From contig NZ_CP100763.1 in NCBI RefSeq assembly GCF_024296685.1, positions 1,550,001-1,614,000 on the forward strand: 64,000 nucleotides of DNA, in the 5' to 3' direction. Of this stretch, positions 43,647 through 51,774 are shown one piece after another; position 1 is the first letter of the stretch, and each line of letters starts with the position of its first letter. The translations under genes were made by a program, and so were the position numbers. Source of the stretch: Natrinema marinum (GTDB lineage Archaea > Halobacteriota > Halobacteria > Halobacteriales > Natrialbaceae). The notes under the pieces were generated by a model. That model was not told the DNA's origin, did not search any database, and saw only the letters and a list, made by a program, of their open reading frames with translations.

Positions 43647-45187
43647 CAGTTAAACACCTCCGTCAGGAACGGCTCGAGTAGGTCGGCGATCGCGCCCCCG
43701 GCGAAACCGAGTGCGACGGCACAGAGCGCGGCGATCACGACGACCGCGACCATGCCGACCGAGACGGCGTCGGCCGCCCCCTCGCCGCGGATCGCGCCAT
43801 CGGCGTCGGTCGTTCCGCCGTCGGTCGCGGCGGCTCCCGGCCGGGGGGTCTCGACCGCCGGCGGCGTGAAGTACATCTTCTCGAGCAGACGGGCGGCGTA
43901 GGCGAGGGTGAGCATGGTACTGAGGAAGATCACGGCGGCGACGGGCCACAGTTCGGACTGGACGGCACCCAGCGCGATGTACCACTTGCCGACGAAGCCG
44001 ACGCCCGGCGGGACGCCGACCAGCGAGAGCAAGAGGACGGCCATCGCGCCGGCGACGACCGGCCGGTGCTTCGCGAGGCCGGCGTACTCGTCGACGGTTC
44101 GCGCGCCGTAACTCGTCGCGACGAGCGCGGCCGACAGGAAGAGGCCGGCTTTCAGCAGGCCGTGGCCGAGCAGGTGGATCGCGGCGCCGACGAACGCCGT
44201 CTCGGAGCCGCCGGCGATGACGACCCCGTAGGCGGCGATGACGAGGCCGAACTGCGAGACCGACGAGTAGGCGAGCATCCGCTTGACGCTGGTCTGGATC
44301 ACCGCCAGAACGGTGCCCGCGAGGACGCTCACGCAGCCGACGACGAGAACGATCGCGGCCGCGTTTTGAGTTCCGGCCAGATAGTCCACGCCGAAGACGG
44401 TCACGATCAGCCGGCCGAAGGCGTAGGCGGAGGCCGTCGAGACGAGCGCGGCGATCAGCGGCGTCACGCCGTCGGGGGCCTGCTGGTAGGCGCTGGGCTG
44501 CCACGTGTGCAGGGGCCACTGGGCGACCTTGACTGCGAAGCCGACGACGATGAATCCGAAGCCGGTCCGGATCAGGAGCGGGCGCTCCGCCGCTGGAATC
44601 TGTGCGGCGAGCTCGAGCATGTTGAGCGTCCCCGTCGCCATCAGCAGGAAGGCGACGCCGATCAGGTACATCGACGCGGCGACGGTTCCCAGGATCAGGT
44701 ACTGCAGGGCGGCGACCGCCGATTCCGGGCCGTCGCCGCTGGCGACCAGCGCGTAGGTCGCGATGCTCGTGATCTCGAGGAAGACGAAGAGGTTGAACAC
44801 GTCGCCGGTCATGGTGATCCCGAGCAGGCCGCCGACCAGCAGCAGGTAGGCGGTGTAGAACGTGTTCCCGCGGGGACCGCCCCGACGCGTGTACACGAGG
44901 ACGCCGGCGGCGACGGCCGTCACGAGCAGGGCGATCAGGACCGAGAACTCGTCGGCGACGAGCTGGATGCCGTACGTTTGCGGGTAACCGCCCAGTTCGT
45001 GGGTCACTACCCCGTCGGTATAGACCACGGTCGCGAGGGCGACGACGGCGGCGAACAGGCCGGTCGTCGTGAGCGCGGCGACGGACCAGCCGGCCCGGTC
45101 GTAGCGCAGCCCCAGCGCGATGGGGAGCGTGGCCGCGAGCAACGGGGCGACGATCAGCAACGGCGGGAGCAGGTCGACGCTACTCAT
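43646..45187 (-). CDS. mrpD: Mrp antiporter subunit D (MnhD/MrpD)
   Basis: 513 aa, the standard length for MrpD. About 14 helices with TMTGDVFNLFVFLEITSIAT, KVAQWPLHTWQPSAYQQAPD (conserved Lys and His) and QTSVKRMLAYSSVSQFGLVI. It forms one of the proton or ion channels of the Mrp complex. Its start overlaps the end of the C subunit gene by 8 bases. A Gly/Ala/Asp-rich loop of about 25 residues lies before the final helix. Confidence 0.88.
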   Translation of the reverse strand: MSSVDLLPPLLIVAPLLAATLPIALGLRYDRAGWSVAALTTTGLFAAVVALATVVYTDGVVTHELGGYPQTYGIQLVADEFSVLIALLVTAVAAGVLVYTRRGGPRGNTFYTAYLLLVGGLLGITMTGDVFNLFVFLEITSIATYALVASGDGPESAVAALQYLILGTVAASMYLIGVAFLLMATGTLNMLELAAQIPAAERPLLIRTGFGFIVVGFAVKVAQWPLHTWQPSAYQQAPDGVTPLIAALVSTASAYAFGRLIVTVFGVDYLAGTQNAAAIVLVVGCVSVLAGTVLAVIQTSVKRMLAYSSVSQFGLVIAAYGVVIAGGSETAFVGAAIHLLGHGLLKAGLFLSAALVATSYGARTVDEYAGLAKHRPVVAGAMAVLLLSLVGVPPGVGFVGKWYIALGAVQSELWPVAAVIFLSTMLTLAYAARLLEKMYFTPPAVETPRPGAAATDGGTTDADGAIRGEGAADAVSVGMVAVVVIAALCAVALGFAGGAIADLLEPFLTEVFN

Positions 45188-45551
45188 CGGCGCGCACCTC
45201 CCTCAGGGTGTCTTCGCGGAGGGTCCCGTACTCCGCGTAGATGCGGATGATCAGGGCCAGTCCGACCGCCGTCAGCGCGATGCCGACGACGATGGCGGTC
45301 AGGACGATGACCTGCGGCAGCGGGCTCGCGACGAGGAGGTCGCCAGGGTTTTTCTCGGCGGGAACGACCGGTGCCGAGCCGCCCTCGACGTAGGCCATCG
45401 CGATGAAAAACAGGAAGATGGCCGTCTGGAAGAGGTTCACGCCGATCAGTTTCTTCACGAGGTTCTCGCTCGCGATCACCATGTAGATCCCGATGCCGAG
45501 CACGACGAACACCAGCGCGTAGAGGTAGTAACTCGAGAGGAACTCAATCAT
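45180..45551 (-). CDS. mrpC: Mrp antiporter subunit C (MnhC, NuoK-like)
   Basis: 123 aa. Three membrane helices with YLYALVFVVLGIGIYMVIAS, NLVKKLIGVNLFQTAIFLFF (the Glu/Lys-bearing NuoK-like helix) and DLLVASPLPQVIVLTAIVVG. It is homologous to complex I subunit NuoK and essential for Mrp assembly. It overlaps its neighbours by 8 bases on each side, a sign of tight co-translation. Confidence 0.9.
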   Translation of the reverse strand: MIEFLSSYYLYALVFVVLGIGIYMVIASENLVKKLIGVNLFQTAIFLFFIAMAYVEGGSAPVVPAEKNPGDLLVASPLPQVIVLTAIVVGIALTAVGLALIIRIYAEYGTLREDTLREVRADE

Positions 45552-46053
45552 CGTCGCTCACCTCCCGGTCGTCGGCCCTGCTGGTGCCGCCGGTTCCGCT
45601 CGGTCGTTCGGGCTCGAACCCCGCCGCCATTGAGAAGAACAGGCCGATCATGGTCCCGGAGACGATCAGCGCGATGCCGAGGATCTCGACGGCCTCGAGC
45701 CCCCACTTGGGCTTGATGTGGAAGACCGCCTTGAGCCGATAGAACTCGAGGAACTCCCCGCCCAGCGCGATCATCGCGAGGCCGATCGCGCCGAAGATGA
45801 CGACACCGCCGGTGACGAGACCCACGAGCAGGGAGTTGCGCAGCCACTGACGGGTCGGCTCGATCCCGAAGGCGAAGGCGAGCATGAGGATCGTGACGCC
45901 GACGATAGCGCCGCCCTGGAAGCCGCCGCCGGGCGCGTCGCCCCCGTGGAAGGTCATGAACAGCCCGTAGGTGAGCGTAAACGGTGCGATGATCTTCACG
46001 GCGGTCATGATCACCTGGCTTTCGGTGTACGTATCATCGATGGAGTCGGGCAT
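45544..46053 (-). CDS. mrpB: Mrp antiporter subunit B (MnhB domain)
   Basis: 169 aa. Signature: SQVIMTAVKIIAPFTLTYGL, FMTFHGGDAPGGGFQGGAIV and GVTILMLAFAFGIEPTRQWL, the MnhB domain with its conserved His-Gly-Gly-x-x-Pro-Gly-Gly-Gly-Phe loop. Four helices follow with a short hydrophilic tail. It starts directly next to the previous gene's stop (no bases between) and overlaps the C subunit. Confidence 0.9.
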   Translation of the reverse strand: MPDSIDDTYTESQVIMTAVKIIAPFTLTYGLFMTFHGGDAPGGGFQGGAIVGVTILMLAFAFGIEPTRQWLRNSLLVGLVTGGVVIFGAIGLAMIALGGEFLEFYRLKAVFHIKPKWGLEAVEILGIALIVSGTMIGLFFSMAAGFEPERPSGTGGTSRADDREVSDDD

Positions 46054-46593
46054 TCAGGCGAACACCTCGCGTTTCAGGACGAGCAGCGTGGAGACGCCGG
46101 CGGCGAAGACGACGACCGCCTCACCGAAGGTATCGAAGCCACGATAGGCGGCGAGAACGGCCGTCACGGCGTTCTGGACGCCCGTTTGCTCGTAGGTCGC
46201 GCGGATGTAGTGTTGGGTCACGTCGGGGTCCGACCAGACCGGCGTCTCCGTGAGACCAACAGCGTACATTTCGGGCAGGACGACGGTACAGAGCAGGAGG
46301 ACGAACGCGCCGACGGCGACGACTCCCGGAACGTGAATCCGCTCTCTGAGGTCATCGGTCGAGGGACGCGCTGTCCGTGCGATCGTCAACAGCAACAAGA
46401 GCGTCGTGACGCCGGCCCCGATCGCGGCCTCGGTCATCGCCACGTCGGGTGCCAGCAGGAACGTGTAGAGGATCGCCATGCCGAGGCTGTAGGCACCGAA
46501 AACGATGATGACCGACAGCACGTCCCGGAACAGCGCGGTCGCGACCGCGGTCGCGAGGACGAACAGCGCGAGCGCGTACGCGAAGGCACTCAC
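46054..46593 (-). CDS. Mrp DUF4040/MbhD-MbhE-like subunit
   Basis: 179 aa. The N-terminal half (ALFRDVLSVIIVFGAYSLGM, LLAPDVAMTEAAIGAGVTT) is the DUF4040/MbhD domain, and the C-terminal part (RGFDTFGEAVVVFAAGVSTL) is the MbhE-like domain. In bacteria these form the C-terminus of the giant MrpA; here they are a separate gene, with additional D-type subunits replacing MrpA's N-terminus. Overlaps the G subunit gene by 4 bases (ATGA). Confidence 0.87.
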   Translation of the reverse strand: MSAFAYALALFVLATAVATALFRDVLSVIIVFGAYSLGMAILYTFLLAPDVAMTEAAIGAGVTTLLLLLTIARTARPSTDDLRERIHVPGVVAVGAFVLLLCTVVLPEMYAVGLTETPVWSDPDVTQHYIRATYEQTGVQNAVTAVLAAYRGFDTFGEAVVVFAAGVSTLLVLKREVFA

Positions 46594-47006
46594 TGTGGTT
46601 CACCTCCCGTTCCCGCGTCGCGGTCCGTCGGCTCCCCACCCCGCCCCGACGATTCCGGATCGGGCTCGGGCTCTAAGTCGCGCGCGGATTCGCTCCCGTC
46701 GTCGGCGAGCTGTGGCTCGACGCCCGTTTCGGCCGCCGAGCGCGCGATCGCGTGGGCCGCCGTCGGGTTCGTGATGAAGACGAAAAACAGCAGTAAGACG
46801 GTGTAGACCGTCGCGTGCTGCCAGCCCAGCGCAACCGCGACGCCGGCGAGGGTTAGCCCGGCGCCGAGGGTGTCCGCCTGTGAGGCGGTATGTGTGCGCG
46901 CGTAAACGTCGGGAAGCCGGATCACGCCGACCGCCGCGATGAACGTGAAGAACACGCCGAGGGCGACGAGGGCGACGGCCACCCAGAAGCGAAGCGCGTC
47001 GATCAC
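46590..47006 (-). CDS. mrpG: Mrp antiporter subunit G (MnhG)
   Basis: 138 aa from a GTG at 47006, overlapping the F subunit stop by four bases (GTGA). Three helices with VALVALGVFFTFIAAVGVIR, LPDVYARTHTASQADTLGAG (the family signature) and LLFFVFITNPTAAHAIARSA. The last 50 residues are an acidic tail rich in Asp/Glu/Pro that standard MnhG lacks; it may be a halophile feature. Confidence 0.88.
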   Translation of the reverse strand: MIDALRFWVAVALVALGVFFTFIAAVGVIRLPDVYARTHTASQADTLGAGLTLAGVAVALGWQHATVYTVLLLFFVFITNPTAAHAIARSAAETGVEPQLADDGSESARDLEPEPDPESSGRGGEPTDRDAGTGGEPQ

Positions 47007-47281
47007 AGCACGCCACCCCGCTCGACGGTGAACTTCGAGATCGCGATCGACATCAGGAAGTTCAACAGGGCGTAGATCAGGGCGACATCGAGGAACCACG
47101 GCTCGTCGAGCGCCACGGCCAGCAGCGCGAGGACGACGACCGTGTTCGTCCCGAGGACGTTGACCGCCAGCAGCCGGTCCTGGGTCGTCGGCCCGACGAC
47201 GGCGCGGTACAGTAACACGATCGCGAGGACGACGAACGCCGCGGCCGCGGCGAGGAAGACGTCCGCGAGCGGCGGCGTCAC
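47003..47281 (-). CDS. mrpF: Mrp antiporter subunit F (MnhF)
   Basis: 92 aa from a GTG at 47281, again in a GTGA overlap with the E subunit stop. Three helices with VVLAIVLLYRAVVGPTTQDR (Arg-Val-Val-Gly-Pro motif, conserved Asp), NVLGTNTVVVLALLAVALDE and ALIYALLNFLMSIAISKF. Normal MnhF length. Confidence 0.9.
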   Translation of the reverse strand: MTPPLADVFLAAAAAFVVLAIVLLYRAVVGPTTQDRLLAVNVLGTNTVVVLALLAVALDEPWFLDVALIYALLNFLMSIAISKFTVERGGVL

Positions 47282-48312
47282 AGCTCCTCACCCCCGACGA
47301 CCTCGGCCTCGTCGCGCTCCTCGGGCGAGGGGATCGCCGCCGATTCCCGACCGTAGAAGACGAAGCGGATGCCGCGCTCGAGGCCGCCGTCGAACAGGTC
47401 CTCCTGAGCGGCCGGGATCAGCGTGTGGACCAGCAGCTCCTGATTGTCGGCCCGGACCGTCAGGGTTCCCGGGGTGAGCGTGATGCTGTTTGCCAGCGCG
47501 GTCAGCGGCAGGCCGCTCCGGACGCGAGCGTTGACCCGCGTCAGCGTGGGTTCGATCGGCATTGACGGCCGCAACACCGCGGCCGAGACCGCGATGTTGG
47601 CTTTCAGGATCTCCCAGAGCAGATACGGGATGTAGAGGACGAATCGTACGGTCCGTATCGGCGACTGGACGCGGTCCAGCGGCACCGAGAACGTCACCTG
47701 CGCGAGCGAGACGGAGACGATGGCGGCGACGGCCGCACCGGTGACGAGATCGAACCAGTAGGTCGGATCGCCCAAGACGAGATAGAAGCCATAGGAGATC
47801 CAAAACGTCGCGAACAGTCGGTCGAAGTCCTCCGTCCCGCCGACGAGCCGGCCGCGACGGGCCGGTCGATCGACCGGTGCCTCGTCGTAGGCCAGCCCGA
47901 TGCGCTCGAGTTCGCGCTCGAGGGGCTGGAGCAACTGGGCGGAGACGCCGGGCTGGTACTCGGGATCGATGATCACGCGGTCGATCCCGTGATCGTCCGC
48001 GTAGGCGTCGAAGATCTCGGCGTAGTCCCGCGGACCGAAGAGGTACTCGTCGGCGCCGAGCGTCGCCGTCTCAATCGTGACGTCGGCATCGCTGGCGTCC
48101 TCTTCGGCCCAATTCCGTGCCCGCGAGAGCAGGTCGTCCGCGTCTTCGCGGTGGCGCGCGCTCTCGGGCACGTCGGCGTCGTAGGGGAGCGCGACGACGA
48201 GGTGGCACTCGAGGGAGTCGGCGCGCTCGAGGCCCGATCGGACGGCGTGGCCGACCGTCTGCCGAACGGTCACCGTGTCCGACAGCGGGACGAGCAGGCG
48301 TTCAACCGCCAC
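47278..48312 (-). CDS. mrpE: UspA-MnhE fusion, Mrp antiporter subunit E
   Basis: 344 aa starting with GTG at 48312. Residues 1-150 are a UspA-like domain (ERLLVPLSDTVTVRQTVGHA, YADDHGIDRVIIDPEYQPGV). Residues 165-340 form the MnhE subunit with two or three helices (FWISYGFYLVLGDPTYWFDL, VRFVLYIPYLLWEILKANIA) and the cytoplasmic ALANSITLTPGTLTVRADNQ. The fusion is known in haloarchaeal Mrp operons. It could tie antiporter activity to a nucleotide or stress signal. First gene of the nine-gene operon, so its promoter lies in 48313-48558. Confidence 0.88.
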   Translation of the reverse strand: MAVERLLVPLSDTVTVRQTVGHAVRSGLERADSLECHLVVALPYDADVPESARHREDADDLLSRARNWAEEDASDADVTIETATLGADEYLFGPRDYAEIFDAYADDHGIDRVIIDPEYQPGVSAQLLQPLERELERIGLAYDEAPVDRPARRGRLVGGTEDFDRLFATFWISYGFYLVLGDPTYWFDLVTGAAVAAIVSVSLAQVTFSVPLDRVQSPIRTVRFVLYIPYLLWEILKANIAVSAAVLRPSMPIEPTLTRVNARVRSGLPLTALANSITLTPGTLTVRADNQELLVHTLIPAAQEDLFDGGLERGIRFVFYGRESAAIPSPEERDEAEVVGGEEL

Positions 48313-48558
48313 GGCGTCTCCCTCCGGGTGACCGTTGGTGGATGTACATGACTCTCGTTGATAGTCGAGTGAAACGGTAGCCGTAGGAAAACGATTTCGT
48401 TATCCGCCAGCAGTCACGCATTCCGACGGATTCTGCCGGGATATTTGTGACATTTACGTTCCGTTTTCGTCGCCTGTTCGACGAGAGCGGAGTTCGCCGA
48501 CGGCGTCGATCGACCGGTAGTTTTACAACCCGAGTTTCAGTAGAGAAAGCTGACTTGC
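48313..48558. promoter_or_regulatory. divergent promoter region of mrp and cbt operons
   Basis: 246 bases between the mrpE GTG and the cbtB ATG. A TATA-like gttttaca at 48520-48527 lies about 35 bp upstream of cbtB. I looked for a B12-riboswitch box and did not find a convincing one. The mrp promoter is not clearly visible. Confidence 0.5.
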
Positions 48559-48744
48559 ATGACCACGACTGATACCGTTCACGATCGAATCGGAACCGCA
48601 CGCGACGACCTCACGACGGGCCAGTTGCTGGCCGTCTTCGCTTTCGCCGCGGCGCTTTCATTCACGCTACTGTTCTTGCAGGAACCGCTGGCCCACGACG
48701 CCATGCACAACTTCCGGCACGCGGCCGGCGTCGCCTGTCACTGA
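48559..48744 (+). CDS. cbtB: cobalt transporter subunit CbtB
   Basis: 61 aa. One transmembrane helix (QLLAVFAFAAALSFTLLFLQ) followed by the histidine motif EPLAHDAMHNFRHAAGVACH, which is the CbtB signature thought to bind Co2+. CbtB and CbtA together form a predicted cobalt uptake system for cobalamin synthesis. Its TGA overlaps the cbtA ATG (TGATG), so both are co-translated. Confidence 0.92.
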   Translation: MTTTDTVHDRIGTARDDLTTGQLLAVFAFAAALSFTLLFLQEPLAHDAMHNFRHAAGVACH

Positions 48745-49496
48745 TGGTCGTCGACTACCTCGAGCGGGGCGTCCTCGCCGGATCGATCGCGGGGCTGGCC
48801 TACGGAGCCTACATGGCGCTCGTCGCGAACCCGCTGATCGGCTATATGGAGGGGGTCGCAGAGGGCGGTGTCGGCGACCACGCACACGAGCACGCCCACG
48901 CCGCCGTCGACGGAGGCCCCGTCGTGACCGAGGCGACGACCGCCGCGGTCAGCGTCGGCGGCGGCGTCCTCTGGGGCATCCTGCTCGGCGGCGTCTTCGC
49001 GCTCGCGTTCTACTTCCTCGAGCCGGCACTGCCCGGCCGCGGGAAGGCGAAGGCTTACGTGCTGGCCGGCGCGGGCTTTTTCACCGTCTCAGTTGCGCCG
49101 TGGCTCGTTCTCCCGCCGACGACGCCGGGGGCCGAGCAGGCGTATACCCCGACGCTGCGGATCGCGATCTACGTCGGGATGATGGCCGTCGGCGCGGTCG
49201 TCGCCGCGGCGTCGATCTACGGCTACGACCGCGTCTCGGCCCGGAGTCGCCCGCTCGGAGCCGTTGCGGCCGCGGTTCCGATCGTCGCGCTCGCGGCCCT
49301 CACCGCGCTCGGGGCGCCGACGATCGTCGCGGCCGGCGCGGTGCCGGCCGACCTCGCAACGGCCTTCCGGGGTCTGACCGTCCTGAGTCAGGGTGCGCTC
49401 TGGGCGCTCGTCGCCGGCTGCTTCGGCTGGTTCCAGACGCAAGCCGGCGTTCGATCGGCCGCCGAACGGCGCGACGAACTGCTGACCAGTCCATGA
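48744..49496 (+). CDS. cbtA: cobalt transporter subunit CbtA
   Basis: 250 aa with about six helices. The N-terminal LERGVLAGSIAGLAYGAYMA is followed by a loop with a histidine cluster DHAHEHAHAA (residues about 47-56) likely to bind metal, then GGGVLWGILLGGVFALAFYF and further helices to GALWALVAGCFGWFQTQAG. This is the CbtA family, found with CbtB and regulated with cobalamin genes in many prokaryotes. The next gene starts inside its stop (ATGA, 49493-49496). Confidence 0.9.
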   Translation: MVVDYLERGVLAGSIAGLAYGAYMALVANPLIGYMEGVAEGGVGDHAHEHAHAAVDGGPVVTEATTAAVSVGGGVLWGILLGGVFALAFYFLEPALPGRGKAKAYVLAGAGFFTVSVAPWLVLPPTTPGAEQAYTPTLRIAIYVGMMAVGAVVAAASIYGYDRVSARSRPLGAVAAAVPIVALAALTALGAPTIVAAGAVPADLATAFRGLTVLSQGALWALVAGCFGWFQTQAGVRSAAERRDELLTSP

Positions 49497-49825
49497 GAGA
49501 GCGGACCGAACAGCACCGCGAGCGCCTCGAGGCCCACGTCTTCGTCTGTACCAACGACCGCGACTCCGAGTACGCGAGTTGCGGCGCGGCGGGTGCAGAG
49601 GAGACCGTCGCGGCGGTCAAAGACTGGCTGCGCGAGCGGGACGCCTTCTGGACGGCGGTCTCCGTCGGCACGACTTCGTGTCTGGGGCTGTGTAGCGAGG
49701 ACGGCACCGCGGTCACGATCCAGCCGCGAAACACCTGGTACTCCGATGTAACACCGGCCGACGTGCCTGACCTGCTCGCCGCGGAGTTCGGTCCGAACGC
49801 GGAGCGGGTCCGGGCCGGCGACTGA
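49493..49825 (+). CDS. thioredoxin-like [2Fe-2S] ferredoxin domain protein
   Basis: 110 aa from the ATG at 49493 in an ATGA overlap with cbtA. Four cysteines fit a thioredoxin-fold [2Fe-2S] cluster: HVFVCTNDRDSEYASCGAAG, then SVGTTSCLGLCSEDGTAVTI. WYSDVTPADVPDLLAAEF closes the fold. Such ferredoxins accompany cobalamin-biosynthesis genes in haloarchaea and may supply electrons for cobalt reduction. Third gene of the cbt operon. Confidence 0.87.
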   Translation: MRERTEQHRERLEAHVFVCTNDRDSEYASCGAAGAEETVAAVKDWLRERDAFWTAVSVGTTSCLGLCSEDGTAVTIQPRNTWYSDVTPADVPDLLAAEFGPNAERVRAGD

Positions 49826-49880
49826 GCCCGCCGGCGCACAACCGTTTTGACGCTGGTCTCCGATACCACGCGTAGTACCG

Positions 49881-51515
49881 ATGCTCACGTGGCCAGACGA
49901 GACCATCTACGAGGGAATCGCGGCGGTCGCGGCGACCGACCCGGACCGGCGGGCCGTCGTCTTCGAGGGAACGACGTGGACCTACGACGATCTGCTCGCC
50001 GAAACGCGGGCACTCGCCCGCGGACTCGCCGATCTCGGCGTCTCCGAGGGCGACGTGATCGCGGTCTGGCTCGGTAACCGTCCCGAGTGGATCGCCTGCC
50101 AACTCGCGGCCTCCGCTCTCGGCGCAGCGATGGTCGCCGTCAACACCCGCTACCGGACCCACGAACTCGAGTACATGCTCGAAGACTCCGGCGCGAGCGT
50201 CCTCGTTACCGAGGACGAACTGCTCGACCGGGACTACCACGAGATGCTCGCGACCGCGGTCCCCGAGGTCGCGGCGCAGTCGCCAGACGCGTTCGACCCC
50301 GACTCGATCCCCTCGCTCGAGGCGGTCGTGAGCCTCGAGCCCTCCGACGAACTGTCGGCGCTACGGACCTACGACGACGTATGCGAGACGGGGCGAGCGC
50401 GAGACCGGGGAGAACTCGAGCCCGCGACCGACTCGGAGGCCCCGGTGGCGATCTTCTACACCAGCGGCACGACGAGCGATCCGAAGGGGTGTCTGCAGTC
50501 GAGTCGGTCGCTGCTGAACCACTCGGCGCACGTCGCCGATCACCTTGGCGTGACCGACGAGGACGTGGCCGTCGCGACGCTGCCGTTCTGCGGCATCTGG
50601 GGCTACAATACCCTCTTCAGCGTCCTCGCGACGGGCGCAACGCTCGTGACGCAGACGCACTTCGATCCCGGCGAGACGATCCGGCTGGTCGACGACCACG
50701 ACGCGACCTACCTCACCGGATTGGGCGTGATGTTCGAGCGGGTGCTCGAGCACGAGACCTTCGATCCGTCGCGCGTCGAGACGGTCGAGACGGGCGTCGT
50801 CGGCTTCATCAGCAAGGGGTTCGACGCGGCCCTGTTCGAGCGCATCGAATCGACGGTCGGCTTTCCGGTGGTCCAGCCCTACGGGCTCTCGGAGGCCAAC
50901 AGCCAGATCTTCGTCGGCGATCCCGACGACCCCGCAGCGCGGCGCAAGCGTGTCGGCGGGCCGCCGATCCACCCGGACATCGAGGCGAAGATCGTCGACC
51001 CCGAGAGCCGCGAGGCGCTGCCGGCCGGCGAGGAGGGCGAACTCGCAATCCGGGGCTATCTGCTCGCCGATGGCTACCTCGGCAAGCCAGCGGCGACCGC
51101 GGCGGCCTTCGACGAGTCGGGGTGGTTCTACACCGGCGACCTCGCCGAGATGGACGAGGACGGCTACGTCTACTACCGCTCGCGGCTCGACGACGCCCTG
51201 CGAGTTCGGGGGTTTCTCGTCGCGCCCCGCGAGATCCAGTCGGCGGTCGAGGACCACCCCGATGTCCGCTCGTGCGAGGTCGTCGGCGCGCCCCACCCGC
51301 GCCACGGTGAGGTAGCGGTCGCGTTCGTCGTCCCCGCGAACGACGAGGTGAACGCGGGGGAACTCGAGGAGTTCCTCGATTCCCGCGTGGCCGACTACAA
51401 GGTCCCCGAAGCGTTCGAGTTCGTCGACGAGTTCCCGACGACGGAGGGACCGAACGGCGAAAAAGTCCAGAAAACGGTGCTTCGCGAGCGAGTCGCAGAC
51501 CGGTTCGACGCGTGA
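49881..51515 (+). CDS. AMP-dependent acyl-CoA synthetase
   Basis: 544 aa ANL-superfamily adenylase. P-loop A3 is AIFYTSGTTSDPKGC, A5 is VVQPYGLSEANSQ, A7 is GWFYTGDLAEMDEDGYVYY, and the C-domain has RSRLDDALRVRGFLVAP (hinge, unusual Asp-Asp-Ala in place of the common Lys-Asp/Glu) and a final Lys in GEKVQKTVLRER. It activates a carboxylic acid to its CoA thioester. It stands first among the CoA-ester genes; acid chain length is not predictable. Confidence 0.88.
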   Translation: MLTWPDETIYEGIAAVAATDPDRRAVVFEGTTWTYDDLLAETRALARGLADLGVSEGDVIAVWLGNRPEWIACQLAASALGAAMVAVNTRYRTHELEYMLEDSGASVLVTEDELLDRDYHEMLATAVPEVAAQSPDAFDPDSIPSLEAVVSLEPSDELSALRTYDDVCETGRARDRGELEPATDSEAPVAIFYTSGTTSDPKGCLQSSRSLLNHSAHVADHLGVTDEDVAVATLPFCGIWGYNTLFSVLATGATLVTQTHFDPGETIRLVDDHDATYLTGLGVMFERVLEHETFDPSRVETVETGVVGFISKGFDAALFERIESTVGFPVVQPYGLSEANSQIFVGDPDDPAARRKRVGGPPIHPDIEAKIVDPESREALPAGEEGELAIRGYLLADGYLGKPAATAAAFDESGWFYTGDLAEMDEDGYVYYRSRLDDALRVRGFLVAPREIQSAVEDHPDVRSCEVVGAPHPRHGEVAVAFVVPANDEVNAGELEEFLDSRVADYKVPEAFEFVDEFPTTEGPNGEKVQKTVLRERVADRFDA

Positions 51516-51774
51516 GGATTGCGTGTCGTCACGGCGATCCGCTGACGATGAGGGCCCCGTCTCGTCCGTCGATCCGATCCTCGTTCGTCGGCTCCGAAAC
51601 CGATACAGCACCACCTCAGTACGATTATTTATATTATTATATGTTTGAATGACCGCCCACGTACAAATGAACGTAGAGAAGTTTCTGTGCCGATTTTATC
51701 GGTTTCTTCGATCGGGACCTGTGGTATACATCATGACATAACGCTTTTCTCCCGACCTGAGAGAGGATCTGCTA
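51516..51774. promoter_or_regulatory. promoter region of the acyl-CoA dehydrogenase gene
   Basis: 259 bases, AT-rich in two places (51622-51645 and 51725-51745). It contains a palindrome ccgat-ttt-atcgg at 51690-51702 and a TATA-like catgacataacg about 33 bp before the ATG at 51775. No gene is seen. Confidence 0.5.
51690..51702. promoter_or_regulatory. 13-bp palindrome upstream of the acyl-CoA dehydrogenase
   Basis: ccgat, ttt, atcgg: perfect 5-bp arms, 73-85 bp upstream of the start codon and upstream of the TATA-like element. Possible regulator site. Confidence 0.35.

Noticed and set aside
48313-48558. Cobalamin riboswitch upstream of cbtB
   Set aside because: The gccagcagtc string only loosely resembles a B12 box and no supporting stems were seen.
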